Part shown: piece after piece, positions 33,075 to 41,185 of the stretch | Numbering within the stretch: position 1 is the stretch's first letter | How the letters are laid out: each line of letters begins with the position of its first letter | Source: Tenacibaculum mesophilum | GTDB lineage: Bacteria; Bacteroidota; Bacteroidia; Flavobacteriales; Flavobacteriaceae | Assembly (NCBI RefSeq): GCF_003867075.1 | Contig: NZ_CP032544.1 | Span: 734,001-798,000, forward strand | Direction of reading: 5' to 3' | Length of the DNA: 64,000 bases | The notes under the pieces: generated by a model | What the model was told of the DNA's origin: nothing | The model's input: the letters and a program-made list of their open reading frames with translations, nothing else | Database searches by the model: none | Position numbers and translations under genes: made by a program

Positions 33075-33923
33075 ATGCTACTAAAACAATATAAAACATA
33101 CTTTTCTGAGCAATTGATTTCAGTTTATCCACAAACGGAGATTGATACTTTTTTCTTTTTTTTAATAGATGAATATTTAAACTTACAACGTATAGATCTC
33201 ACGTTACGACCTAATTTTGAAATTCCTTCAAACAAGAAAACATTATTAAATGAAGCCCTACTTCGACTAAAAAAAGAAGAACCTATTCAATATATATTAG
33301 GTAAAACAGAGTTTTATGGATTTCCTTTTATGGTGAATGAAAACACGTTAATTCCACGTCCTGAAACCGAAGAGTTAGTTGAATGGGTTATTCAAGAAAT
33401 AAATAAAAAACAAGAACTCTTGTCTATTCTTGATATTGGAACAGGAACAGGCTGTATTCCTATCAGTTTAAAAAAGCACGTATCTAAAACAAGTGTAAGC
33501 GCTATTGATATTTCTGAAGAAGCTTTAAAAGTAGCAGAGAAAAATGCAATCTTAAATAAAGTTGAAGTATCATTCATACATCAAGATATTCTAAAAACTA
33601 AGAAATTGAGTAATAAGTTTGATATTATTATTTCTAATCCTCCTTATGTACGTGAATTAGAAAAAAATGAAATAAAAAAAAATGTACTAGAAAACGAACC
33701 ACACTTAGCCTTGTTTGTAGAAAATGACAATCCATTGCTTTTCTATAAAAAAATAGCCGATTTAGCTAAAAATAATTTAACTAAAACCGGACTACTTTTT
33801 TTTGAAATTAATCAATATCTAAGTAAAGAGACTGTTGAAATGTTAAAAGATAAAGGTTTTACTAAAGTTGAACTTAGAAAAGATTTATTCGGTAATAATA
33901 GAATGATTAAAGCTAGTTTATAA
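33075..33923 (+). CDS. prmC: Release factor glutamine methyltransferase PrmC
   Basis: It methylates the GGQ glutamine of peptide release factors. The 282 residues have an N-terminal helical domain (about 1-85) and a SAM-binding methyltransferase domain with ILDIGTGTGCIPISL (about 115-129) and the NPPYV motif (about 188-192) that binds the Gln side chain. It is directly behind the GNAT gene and ends before the convergent PAS gene. Confidence 0.95.
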   Translation: MLLKQYKTYFSEQLISVYPQTEIDTFFFFLIDEYLNLQRIDLTLRPNFEIPSNKKTLLNEALLRLKKEEPIQYILGKTEFYGFPFMVNENTLIPRPETEELVEWVIQEINKKQELLSILDIGTGTGCIPISLKKHVSKTSVSAIDISEEALKVAEKNAILNKVEVSFIHQDILKTKKLSNKFDIIISNPPYVRELEKNEIKKNVLENEPHLALFVENDNPLLFYKKIADLAKNNLTKTGLLFFEINQYLSKETVEMLKDKGFTKVELRKDLFGNNRMIKASL

Positions 33924-33942
33924 CTTCCCTTATTCATTGAGT

Positions 33943-34599
33943 TTAACTTACACCAAAAAATCTTTTAAAAAACGAACCTTTTTTTGTATTATCTTTTATA
34001 AACATATTTAAATCGTTATAATCAGATATTAAATATTCTACATACGTATCATAATCTGTATTTTTTGCATCCAAAAAACCAGTTAAGAACTTTTCAGAAG
34101 CCTCAACATCTTTCAATCCTTCTATTTCTAAAAGCTTTTTGTATAAGGGGGTTATTTCATTTATAGCCTTTTTAGGTGCAGCCTTTCTTATACCTTTATA
34201 ATGAGTTACTTCTCCTTTTTCATTTTCTTTAACAATAAAGTCTGTCATAACCCAATAATACCTTCCTGATTTAGCTAAATTCTTAACAAAGGCTACCATA
34301 TTCTTTTTTTCTTTTAGCCTTTGCCACATTAGCTTAAATATAATTTTTGGCATATCTGGGTGTCTAACAATGTTATGTCCCGATCCTGCTAACTCATGAA
34401 CTTCGTATCCGCATGAATTTACAAAATCTTCATTACAATATTCAATAACACCTCTAGTATCAGTTATACTTAAAAGTATAGCATTATCATTTAATTTAAT
34501 TTCAGTATCAATAGGTACTGGTTTTGGTAATTTTGGTTTTCTTTTTTGACCCTCCCCTGTTTGAGAATCCCATTTTTTTTGATAATTATTAGTTGTCAT
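33943..34599 (-). CDS. Aer-type PAS-domain protein without a visible output domain
   Basis: This 218-residue soluble protein has a basic N-terminal tail, then one PAS domain (about 35-142) of the Aer aerotaxis type: TDTRGVIEYCNEDFVNSCGY, HNIVRHPDMP, WVMTDFIVKENEKGEV. The FAD-contact positions known from Aer (N76, R79, H80, D82, W116 here) are kept, so FAD binding and redox sensing are likely. There is no kinase, HAMP, chemoreceptor or DNA-binding part; the last 75 residues are helical and end in KKGSFFKRFF. It is divergent from two roadblock proteins across a 450-base regulatory gap. Confidence 0.85.
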   Translation of the reverse strand: MTTNNYQKKWDSQTGEGQKRKPKLPKPVPIDTEIKLNDNAILLSITDTRGVIEYCNEDFVNSCGYEVHELAGSGHNIVRHPDMPKIIFKLMWQRLKEKKNMVAFVKNLAKSGRYYWVMTDFIVKENEKGEVTHYKGIRKAAPKKAINEITPLYKKLLEIEGLKDVEASEKFLTGFLDAKNTDYDTYVEYLISDYNDLNMFIKDNTKKGSFFKRFFGVS

Positions 34600-34749
34600 A
34601 TTATTAATTGATTTTTGAGTTTGTAAGGTATAAATCGTTGTTTTTAAGTTTTAATACTATACAGATTGCGGGGGAGCATCAAAAAAATACACAACTATGA
34701 AAAGAAGTAATCTTAATAATTTCACAGATAACCTTAACACAGCTTGATA

Positions 34750-34757
34750 CAAACATA
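34750..34757 (-). promoter_or_regulatory. Possible -7 box (TATGTTTG) for the PAS gene
   Basis: The minus strand reads TATGTTTG, giving a leader of about 145 bases. This is plausible but far from the start. Confidence 0.35.
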
Positions 34758-34778
34758 AAAAGCATCTTTTTTTATAAA

Positions 34779-34834
34779 TATGATAAATATCATACTTTAA
34801 AAAGTGTTATTATTTTATAGTGTTATTATTTTAT
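34779..34834. promoter_or_regulatory. Palindrome and 16-bp direct repeat in the PAS/roadblock divergent region
   Basis: TATGATA-AA-TATCATA (34779-34794) is a perfect inverted repeat. It is followed at once by two head-to-tail copies of AGTGTTATTATTTTAT (34803-34818 and 34819-34834). The 34600-35050 gap contains no gene, just these elements, two -7 boxes, A/T tracts and a 6-bp leader hairpin (34994-35019). A shared operator for the divergent genes is inferred. Confidence 0.4.
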
Positions 34835-34966
34835 TATTTTTTTATTAAAAAAAAGCAATTCATCTCTTAACACTTGTTTTTGGTTAACTAATTGTTTTCT
34901 ACGCTTATAAAATTGTTAAAAAAATCATAAAAAAAATTAAAAAAAAAAAAAACGAAAATAACATGT

Positions 34967-34974
34967 TATTTTTG
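34967..34974 (+). promoter_or_regulatory. Bacteroidota -7 box (TATTTTTG) of the roadblock operon
   Basis: A perfect TAnnTTTG lies 76 bases before the first roadblock gene. The leader carries a GTGTCT/AGACAC hairpin (34994-34999 with 35014-35019). Confidence 0.6.
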
Positions 34975-35050
34975 TGACCCTTTTAAAATATTAGTGTCTT
35001 AGGTATAGTGAAGAGACACGGAAAACAAAAAAATAGTTATAAAAACTTAA

Positions 35051-35377
35051 ATGGGGAAAGCAAACTTACAAACGTTAATAAAAGAATCAGAGGCAGATAA
35101 AGGAATTGTTTTTGACTCTGAAGGACACGTGGTTGATTTTTATAATATCTCTAAAGAAAACAATATTGCAGCTATGGCTAATGTTATTCTTACCATGGCT
35201 GATGAATTTTTCCAAGACACTCTTAACTCTAAAAGTCTCAATCAATTAGTTTTAACATCAAACGACGGACTTATTATTATCAATAAATATGATAATCATA
35301 CTATTTGCCTTTTGACTAATGATGTTTCTAAACTAGCTATGATTAAATTGACCTTAAAAAAAATAGCCCTTCAATAA
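35051..35377 (+). CDS. Roadblock/LC7 (MglB-like) domain protein 1
   Basis: This 108-residue protein consists of one roadblock/LC7 fold: strand GIVFDSEGHVVDF (about 18-30), long helix NNIAAMANVILTMADEFF, strands LNQLVLTSNDGLIIINKYD and HTICLLTN, and a final helix MIKLTLKKI. MglB and related LC7 proteins dimerise and act as GTPase-activating or scaffold partners of small Ras-like GTPases (MglA). No such GTPase gene is nearby. It is the first of three plus-strand genes with small gaps. Fold assignment is by pattern only. Confidence 0.75.
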   Translation: MGKANLQTLIKESEADKGIVFDSEGHVVDFYNISKENNIAAMANVILTMADEFFQDTLNSKSLNQLVLTSNDGLIIINKYDNHTICLLTNDVSKLAMIKLTLKKIALQ

Positions 35378-35415
35378 ATACTTTTTAATTAATTATTATA
35401 ATAACCATTTTTACA

Positions 35416-35790
35416 ATGAAAGAAATTTTAAATGATTTTATCGAAAACCTAAAAAGTAATGTTCCTGGGTTTGTTGCTGTATCTGTTACCGATGTTAGTT
35501 CTGGTGAAGCTTATGATTCATTTACAAAAGATGAGAGCTTTGACCCAAATTTAGCTTCAGCTTATAATTTAGAAGTAGTAAAAGCTAAATTAAAAGCTAT
35601 TGAAGCTTTAGGTTTAAATGAAGAAATTCAAGATATTACCATAACCTTATCTAGTCAAATACATATTATTAACATTGCTCCTAGTGGTGCTTATTTTGTT
35701 TATTTGGCTGTAGACTCTAAAGACGCTAACTTAGGAATAACTAAAGCTTTATTAAATAAATACAAAGTAGACCTAAATAACGCTTTATAA
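35416..35790 (+). CDS. Roadblock/LC7 domain protein 2
   Basis: This 124-residue protein has a second, diverged roadblock fold: VPGFVAVSVTDVSSGEAY (about 15-32), a helix over SAYNLEVVKAKLKAIEAL, strands DITITLSSQIHIINIAPSG and YFVYLAVD, and then DANLGITKALLNKY, close to the ANLGLxR end of LC7 proteins. It may form a heterodimer with the first roadblock protein. It lies 38 bases after protein 1 and six bases before the small protein, so one transcript is likely. Confidence 0.75.
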   Translation: MKEILNDFIENLKSNVPGFVAVSVTDVSSGEAYDSFTKDESFDPNLASAYNLEVVKAKLKAIEALGLNEEIQDITITLSSQIHIINIAPSGAYFVYLAVDSKDANLGITKALLNKYKVDLNNAL

Positions 35791-35796
35791 AAAGTT

Positions 35797-35988
35797 ATGA
35801 AAAACGTAAATCATTTACTTATTGATAAGTCTTTAAAAAAACAGCTTAACAAAAAAATAAAAGAATTTAGAAAATATAGGTTTTCTGAAGGAGAGTTAAA
35901 ATCTGACAAGAAAAAAGGCAGTGACTTTTTTGGATTTTTATTCAAAGAATATGATAGTATGAACGATTTAGTAAAAGATATGTTTTAA
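35797..35988 (+). CDS. Small basic protein of the roadblock operon, unknown
   Basis: This 63-residue lysine-rich protein starts six bases after roadblock protein 2 and ends at a terminator. It has no recognised domain. Its tail KKKGSDFFGFLFKEYD shares a KKGSxFF pattern with the C-terminus of the divergent PAS protein (KKGSFFKRFF), which could be a common docking piece; the match is too short to be sure. A real gene is supported by the tight spacing and the terminator right behind it. Confidence 0.65.
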   Translation: MKNVNHLLIDKSLKKQLNKKIKEFRKYRFSEGELKSDKKKGSDFFGFLFKEYDSMNDLVKDMF

Positions 35989-36011
35989 AAAGCGCTTAAA
36001 GCGCTTTTTTT
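35989..36011 (+). terminator. Terminator of the roadblock operon
   Basis: AAAGCGCTT and AAGCGCTTT form a near-perfect palindrome directly after the small-protein stop, followed by a run of T. The following 275 bases up to the ATP-grasp gene are AT-rich with no feature I can support. Confidence 0.88.
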
Positions 36012-36286
36012 GTTTTTAAACATTAATAATAACAAGATTATCTCTATTATTATAACTTCTAAACTATTTACCTCTGTTAATATACTCACCAAGTACCTAG
36101 ATTTAATAAGTATAGTAAATACTACATCCCCTCTCTTCTAAAGCTACTCTCTATAAGTATCTCTACAAAAAAACAACTTTTTTATCTTATGAATTAAGAT
36201 GTAAAAGCACCAAATAACGTAATAAAATATTATAAAATGTATAAATAAGCATTTTACAACTTTAAAAATACCACTACATTGCATCT

Positions 36287-37210
36287 ATGAAAAAATACGA
36301 TGTTATTATTCTCACTGATAAGAGATATGTAAACCCCCAAAATATTGACAGCTATACACAAAATGTATTAGACGAAGACAATTATGTCAAAATAGCCCTT
36401 GAAAATCAAGGTTTAAAAGTAGCTCGTCTCTCATGGGATGACACTACTTTTGATTGGTCTACAACAAAATATGTTTTATTTAGAACCACTTGGGATTACT
36501 TTGATAGATTTTCTGAATTTTCAAAATGGTTAAATACTGTAAGTAAACAAACAACATTGTTAAACTCAGAGAAAATTATTCGTTGGAATATTGATAAACA
36601 TTATTTACAAGACTTACAACAAAACGGAGTTCATATTTGTGAGTCCTATTTCATTGAAAAAGGAACACAGTCTACATTAAAAAAACTTTCTCTAAAGTAT
36701 GATTTAAAAGATTTTGTTTTAAAACCTTGTATTTCTGGTGCTGCGAGACACACTTACAAAATCAATTCAGAAAATATAAACGAATATGAAAAGATTTTCT
36801 CTTCGTTAATTATAGAAGAAGCTATGATTATTCAGCCTTTTCAGTATAACATAATTGAAAAAGGAGAAATTTCATTAATGGTCATGAACGGTAAATTTAC
36901 ACATGCTATTTTAAAAATAGCAAAACCAGGAGATTTCAGGGTACAAGACGATTTCGGAGGTTCAGTTCATAACTACACTCCTACTAAAGAAGAAATTATA
37001 TTTGCTGAAAATGCTGTTAAAGCTTGTATAGAACCTCCTATTTATGCACGTGTTGATGTTTTTACTGATAATAATGGTAAATTAGCTATTGCTGAATTAG
37101 AGCTAATTGAGCCTGAACTTTGGTTTAGAAATAACCCTGCAGCAGCAGATGAATTAGCTAAAGGAATTAAACAATTAACATTAACAAACAGAAATGAAGA
37201 AGTTATTTAA
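36287..37210 (+). CDS. ATP-grasp domain protein (glutathione synthetase/RimK-like)
   Basis: This 307-residue ligase-fold protein shows the ATP-grasp pattern: DFVLKPCISGAARHTYKI (nucleotide lysine loop, about 144-161), IIQPFQYNIIEKGEISLMVM (about 182-201), and the metal-binding AIAELELIEPELWFRNNP (about 278-295). This is the group of small-molecule or peptide ligases near glutathione synthetase. The substrate is unknown. Its last 17 bases overlap the start of the membrane-anchored protein gene, so the two are translated together and probably work together. Confidence 0.83.
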   Translation: MKKYDVIILTDKRYVNPQNIDSYTQNVLDEDNYVKIALENQGLKVARLSWDDTTFDWSTTKYVLFRTTWDYFDRFSEFSKWLNTVSKQTTLLNSEKIIRWNIDKHYLQDLQQNGVHICESYFIEKGTQSTLKKLSLKYDLKDFVLKPCISGAARHTYKINSENINEYEKIFSSLIIEEAMIIQPFQYNIIEKGEISLMVMNGKFTHAILKIAKPGDFRVQDDFGGSVHNYTPTKEEIIFAENAVKACIEPPIYARVDVFTDNNGKLAIAELELIEPELWFRNNPAAADELAKGIKQLTLTNRNEEVI

Positions 37211-37880
37211 AACATTAGGTATATTATTGCTAATTGGAGCTATTATATTAGCTGTTTTTTACTTTAAAAACAACGAAAGCCTTCCTACAGGCAAACAAGG
37301 ACCTAAAGCAGATGCTTTAGCCACTAAAATGCTTGAAGCATTGAATTATGAAGCTTATAAAGATACTCGTTTTATTGAATGGAGTTTTAGAGGAAAGCAT
37401 TTTTATAAATGGGACAAACAAGAAAATATTGTCGAAGTATCGTGGGATACCAATAAAGTAATCTTGCATACAAAAAGCCCCGAAAAAAGTGTTGTTTTAG
37501 TAAACGAAAAAGAAGTTAAAGACAACAAAATACTTCAAAAAGCAATAGACTACTTTAATAATGATAGTTTTTGGTTAGTAGCTCCCTATAAAGTATTTGA
37601 AAACGGAATTGAACGTAGAATTATACAATATGAAGGTAAAGATGCTTTATTGATTACTTATACTACGGGAGGATCAACTCCGGGAGATTCTTATCTATGG
37701 ATTTTAGACGAAAACGGCAGGCCTACCAGTTATAAAATGTGGGTTTCTATAATCCCAACAGGCGGAATGGAAGCCACATGGAGTGATTGGGTCACAACTG
37801 AATCTGGAGCAATACTACCAACAAAACATGAAATGCCAGTTGGTACTCTAGATATGGGAGATGTAAAAGCATATAATTAA
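37194..37880 (+). CDS. Membrane-anchored conserved protein of unknown function
   Basis: This 228-residue protein has one N-terminal membrane segment (about 4-24, uncleaved anchor or signal) followed by a periplasmic domain rich in Trp and Tyr: IEWSFRGKHFYKW, VEVSWDTNKVILH, SFWLVAPYKVF, TTGGSTPGDSYLWILDENGRPT, MWVSIIPTGGMEATWSDW. The alternating pattern suggests a LolA-like half barrel, but I do not recognise a family. It overlaps the ATP-grasp gene by 17 bases and ends at a strong bidirectional terminator. Confidence 0.7.
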   Translation: MKKLFKTLGILLLIGAIILAVFYFKNNESLPTGKQGPKADALATKMLEALNYEAYKDTRFIEWSFRGKHFYKWDKQENIVEVSWDTNKVILHTKSPEKSVVLVNEKEVKDNKILQKAIDYFNNDSFWLVAPYKVFENGIERRIIQYEGKDALLITYTTGGSTPGDSYLWILDENGRPTSYKMWVSIIPTGGMEATWSDWVTTESGAILPTKHEMPVGTLDMGDVKAYN

Positions 37881-37903
37881 CATTATTGAAACTTACAAAC
37901 AAT

Positions 37904-37933
37904 AAAAAGAGCAGCAATTTTGCTGCTCTTTTT
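37904..37933. terminator. Bidirectional terminator
   Basis: AAAAAGAGCAGCA pairs perfectly with TGCTGCTCTTTTT around ATTT. It is shared by the plus-strand gene and the convergent barrel gene. Confidence 0.92.
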
Positions 37934-37952
37934 ATTTTATATAATACAGGAA

Positions 37953-38801
37953 TTATTTTCCGAAATAGAAAGTAGCACCAATATTAATCCCAAAAGAAGA
38001 ATAAGGAACTTTTTGAGATAATTGCTTTTCTCCAGCTGGATTTGCACCAAAAGGTAACTCATCAACATACTCTATATTTTTGTTAAATACAGCAGCTAAA
38101 GGATTATATTGAGCATTAGGGTGATTAGCAAAAATAGCTTTTACTTGCTCTATAGATCTTGCTTCTCCATTAACATTTGCTGAAAATTCAGTAATTTCTG
38201 AAGTATCTCTAGTAACACTAATTCCCATGTATTCTAATTCTGCAAAAAGAGATACTTTATCACTTAAGTCATACTTATATCCAACAGCACCTATAAAACC
38301 TAATGGCAAACGGCCCTTGTAATCTTGAGTATAATCTACATTAAGCATTTCTGTTTGAGACAATGCCATTCTTATTTTCCCATCAGATTCAGTTTTTCCT
38401 CCTACCTTAATCAAGGCTCCAAAACGTCCATAGATATTATTAGTAAATTTATAAACTAACGAAGCAGATGCCCCATAAGCTTTACCTCTAGCTTCAATGT
38501 TTATATATTGAGCTTGTGTAGGTAAATCAACTAAAAGAGAAGTTTGATCTGCTCCATTTAAGTATCCAACACCAACTTCAACACCAAAAGTGTCGTTAAA
38601 AAAATACCCTCCTCTTAATTGAGTATGTAGTCCTTCACCATAACTACCGTAAGTGTTCTCTACTCCAGATGCAGTAGTTTCAGTACCAAAACGTACACCA
38701 GCACTAGAAATTGAATACCCTCCTGCTGCAGAAACATAAAACTGAGCACTTACACTCATTGTTGCTAAAATCATAGCAAGCATTAAAATACTTTTTTTCA
38801 T
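37953..38801 (-). CDS. Outer membrane beta-barrel protein
   Basis: This 282-residue protein has a signal peptide (MKKSILMLAMILATMSVSAQ) and a barrel pattern: FYVSAAGGYSISSAGV, HTQLRGGYFFNDTFGVEVGVGYL, GASASLVYKFTNNIYGRFGALIKVG, LGFIGAVGYKYDLSDKVSLFAELEYMGI, ending FGINIGATFYFGK. It resembles the general outer-membrane beta-barrel domain of Bacteroidota. A loop near residues 205-260 is long and polar and probably surface-exposed. Function is unknown. Confidence 0.83.
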   Translation of the reverse strand: MKKSILMLAMILATMSVSAQFYVSAAGGYSISSAGVRFGTETTASGVENTYGSYGEGLHTQLRGGYFFNDTFGVEVGVGYLNGADQTSLLVDLPTQAQYINIEARGKAYGASASLVYKFTNNIYGRFGALIKVGGKTESDGKIRMALSQTEMLNVDYTQDYKGRLPLGFIGAVGYKYDLSDKVSLFAELEYMGISVTRDTSEITEFSANVNGEARSIEQVKAIFANHPNAQYNPLAAVFNKNIEYVDELPFGANPAGEKQLSQKVPYSSFGINIGATFYFGK

Positions 38802-38841
38802 AATAAATTATTTGTTAACTTTAAATTGATAATTAAGTAAA

Positions 38842-38849
38842 CAAACCTA
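38842..38849 (-). promoter_or_regulatory. Bacteroidota -7 box (TAGGTTTG)
   Basis: The minus strand reads TAGGTTTG, 40 bases before the barrel gene start. Confidence 0.6.
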
Positions 38850-38935
38850 ATGAAAATATAGGATTAACAAAACTTTATAACTGTTAAATTATTAGTATTA
38901 TTGTAGTAAAAAGCATTTAAAAAAACACTTCTTTT

Positions 38936-40117
38936 TTGAATAAAAACATTTTAAACACTGAGGTTCAGGATTATATTAATCACAACCTAACATCCAATAT
39001 AGAGCAATTAATTTTTAAAGGAAGCCCTTTTGAAAAAATCTCTATTCAAGAATTAGCCAACCAAATCATTGCGAAACAAAAATCTGAAAAAAAACTACCT
39101 ACTTGGTTTCAAACAAAAAACATCTATTATCCTCCTAAACTAAGTATTGAACAAACTTCTTCTGAAATAACAGCTGAGTACAAGTCTAAATTAATTAACG
39201 GAGAGTCAATAATAGATATTACTGGAGGCTTTGGTGTTGATTGTTATGCTTTTTCAAAACAATTTAAAAATGTTATGCATTGTGAGCTAAATGAAAAACT
39301 TTCAAAAATTGTTTCATACAATTATAAGCAAATGAAAGTGTCTAACATTGAAACTATAGCTACAAACGGATTAAAATATCTAGAAAATACTTCTGAAAAA
39401 TTCGATTGTATTTACATTGATCCTTCTCGAAGAAACGAAAAAAAAGGAAAAGTTTTTTTATTGAGTGATTGTATACCAAATATACCTGAAAATTTAGATT
39501 TTTTATTTGAAAAGTCGAACACAATTCTTATTAAAAACTCACCAATTTTAGACATTACATCAACTATAAATGAATTGAAATTTGTAAAAGAAATTCATGT
39601 TATAGCAGTTAATAATGAGGTAAAAGAGTTACTTTTTTTATTAAAAAAAGACATTAAAGTACCTATTGAAATAAAAACATGTAACATACTGAAAAACAAT
39701 TATCAATTTTTTAATTTCAGTTTAAAAAACAAAATAAAACCTGAATATTCTCTACCGTTAAAATATCTTTATGAACCTAATGCCGCTATTTTAAAATCAG
39801 GAGGATTTAACGAAGTAGCAAATCAACAAAAAATAGGTAAACTACATCAACATTCTCATCTTTATACTTCAGAAAATTTAGTTGAAGATTTCCCCGGAAG
39901 AATCTTTAACATCAACAATGTATTTACTTACAATAAAAAAAGAATAAAGAAACAAATAACAGAATCTAAGGCAAACATTACAACACGTAATTTCCCAAAA
40001 ACTGTAGCTCAAATTAGAAAAGAAACAAAATTAAAAGACGGTGGAAATACTTATTTATTTTTTACCACAAACCTAAACAATGAACTTATAGTTATTGACT
40101 GCACGAAAAATGGTTAG
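38936..40117 (+). CDS. Class I SAM-dependent methyltransferase with THUMP-like domain
   Basis: This 393-residue protein starts at TTG (38936), the only reasonable start for the conserved N-terminus. The middle has a SAM site (IIDITGGFGVDCYAFSKQF, about 91-109) and IYIDPSRRNEKKGKVF (about 160-175), resembling the DPxR motif of a Bacteroidota RNA-methyltransferase-like group. The C-terminal part (about 310-390; RNFPKTVAQIRKETKLKDGG) is a THUMP-like domain, which suggests an RNA substrate. No pathway is known. The RNA-like element upstream of fdhD begins 38 bases after its stop. Confidence 0.83.
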   Translation: MNKNILNTEVQDYINHNLTSNIEQLIFKGSPFEKISIQELANQIIAKQKSEKKLPTWFQTKNIYYPPKLSIEQTSSEITAEYKSKLINGESIIDITGGFGVDCYAFSKQFKNVMHCELNEKLSKIVSYNYKQMKVSNIETIATNGLKYLENTSEKFDCIYIDPSRRNEKKGKVFLLSDCIPNIPENLDFLFEKSNTILIKNSPILDITSTINELKFVKEIHVIAVNNEVKELLFLLKKDIKVPIEIKTCNILKNNYQFFNFSLKNKIKPEYSLPLKYLYEPNAAILKSGGFNEVANQQKIGKLHQHSHLYTSENLVEDFPGRIFNINNVFTYNKKRIKKQITESKANITTRNFPKTVAQIRKETKLKDGGNTYLFFTTNLNNELIVIDCTKNG

Positions 40118-40155
40118 TATCCAATACTATTATTCGTAATTTATCGTTTATTTAA

Positions 40156-40250
40156 TTGATAGAAAGCCCCTATCAAAAGGTATGTTTTATTGTTTAGGGG
40201 CGATAAAACATACCAAAAGCCTTGATTCTTAAATGTCAGGGCTTTTCTTT
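40156..40250 (+). ncRNA. Candidate riboswitch-like RNA with kissing loops and terminator, upstream of fdhD
   Basis: Three hairpins lie in order. H1 is TTGATAG/CTATCAA (40156-40162 with 40170-40176), loop AAAGCCC. H2 is GGTATGTTTTAT/ATAAAACATACC (40179-40190 with 40203-40214), loop TGTTTAGGGGCG. H3 is AAAAGCCTTGA/TCAGGGCTTTT (40215-40225 with 40236-40246; one G-T pair), followed by CTTTTT like a terminator. GCCCCT (40166-40171) is complementary to AGGGGC in loop 2 (40196-40201). AAAGCCC of loop 1 is also complementary to GGGCTTT (40239-40245) in the terminator arm, so two exclusive folds exist. The Rfam Flavo-1 motif should be compared; I cannot confirm the family. Confidence 0.55.
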
Positions 40251-40267
40251 TTACTTACTTTTTTACA

Positions 40268-40275
40268 TACATTTG
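40268..40275 (+). promoter_or_regulatory. Bacteroidota -7 box (TACATTTG) before fdhD
   Basis: A perfect TAnnTTTG lies eight bases before the ATG at 40284. If used, fdhD has a very short leader and the upstream RNA element would belong to a different transcript. Confidence 0.5.
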
Positions 40276-40283
40276 CTATCATC

Positions 40284-41087
40284 ATGAAACAGACACAAAG
40301 CTACCAATCTATTAAACTTTCTATTGATTCTTTAGAAAAATTTGATGACACTCTTGTAATAGAAGCTCCATTACAAATAAACATTAACAAAGAGCCATAC
40401 ACAGTAGTGATGAGAACTCCTGGAAACGATGAAGAATTAGTAAGAGGCTTATTATATGCTGAAGACATCTACAAAAATAAAGATGGAGTTAAAATAAACA
40501 TAATAAAAACAGAGAAGGACTTTTCTACAGTTATAAACTTGGAAATTTTAAAAAATAAATTAGGAAAAGGATATTTAAATAAACGTACTCTTTTATCAGT
40601 TTCTTCATGCGGAATTTGTGGAAAAAAGGAATTAAAAGATTTAAAAATTAAAGGAAAGTCTTTAAAAAGAAACTCTGCCAAGAATATTAAAGATTTAGTT
40701 GAAGAAATCCATTTTATGTTTCTGGAAATGAACAAGAAGCAATTTTTATTCAGATCTACAGGAGGTAGTCATGCTTGTGCTATTTTTAACACCAATAAAA
40801 AATTATTAACTATAAAAGAAGATATTGGTCGCCATAATGCCGTAGATAAATGTGTTGGTGATTTAATCAATAAAAACAAGCTAAAAGAAGCTAATTATAT
40901 GTTAGTTAGCGGAAGAGTTTCTTATGAAATAGTTTCTAAAGCTTTTTTAGCTAAAATACCAATAATAATAGCAGTTTCTGCTTGTTCTTCTTTAGCTGTA
41001 GATTTTGCAAAAGAATTTGGAATTTTCCTTATTGGTTTTAGTAGAAATAATAAAATGACTGTTTATTCTACCCCTCACGAGTTATAG
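40284..41087 (+). CDS. fdhD: Formate dehydrogenase accessory sulfurtransferase FdhD
   Basis: FdhD passes sulfur from a cysteine desulfurase to the molybdenum or tungsten cofactor of formate dehydrogenase. From the ATG at 40284 it has 267 residues; a longer frame from 40233 overlaps the terminator-like hairpin and -7 box. Seen: VVMRTPGNDEELVRGLLYAE, the sulfur-carrying cysteines in SSCGICG (about 108-114), FRSTGGSHACAIF, and EDIGRHNAVDKCVG. No formate dehydrogenase gene is in the window, so its client lies elsewhere in the genome. Confidence 0.95.
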   Translation: MKQTQSYQSIKLSIDSLEKFDDTLVIEAPLQININKEPYTVVMRTPGNDEELVRGLLYAEDIYKNKDGVKINIIKTEKDFSTVINLEILKNKLGKGYLNKRTLLSVSSCGICGKKELKDLKIKGKSLKRNSAKNIKDLVEEIHFMFLEMNKKQFLFRSTGGSHACAIFNTNKKLLTIKEDIGRHNAVDKCVGDLINKNKLKEANYMLVSGRVSYEIVSKAFLAKIPIIIAVSACSSLAVDFAKEFGIFLIGFSRNNKMTVYSTPHEL

Positions 41088-41185
41088 AAATTATCAATTA
41101 GAAGCTCTATTATACTCTTTAAAATTTATGAATGAAAAAAGATTTGTATTTTAGTGCTTTTAATAATTATTAATCAACCCATATT

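Noticed and set aside
35051..35988. A Myxococcus-like MglA/MglB polarity or gliding locus
   Set aside because: The LC7 fold fits, but no MglA GTPase or gliding gene is present, and flavobacterial gliding uses unrelated Gld/Spr proteins.
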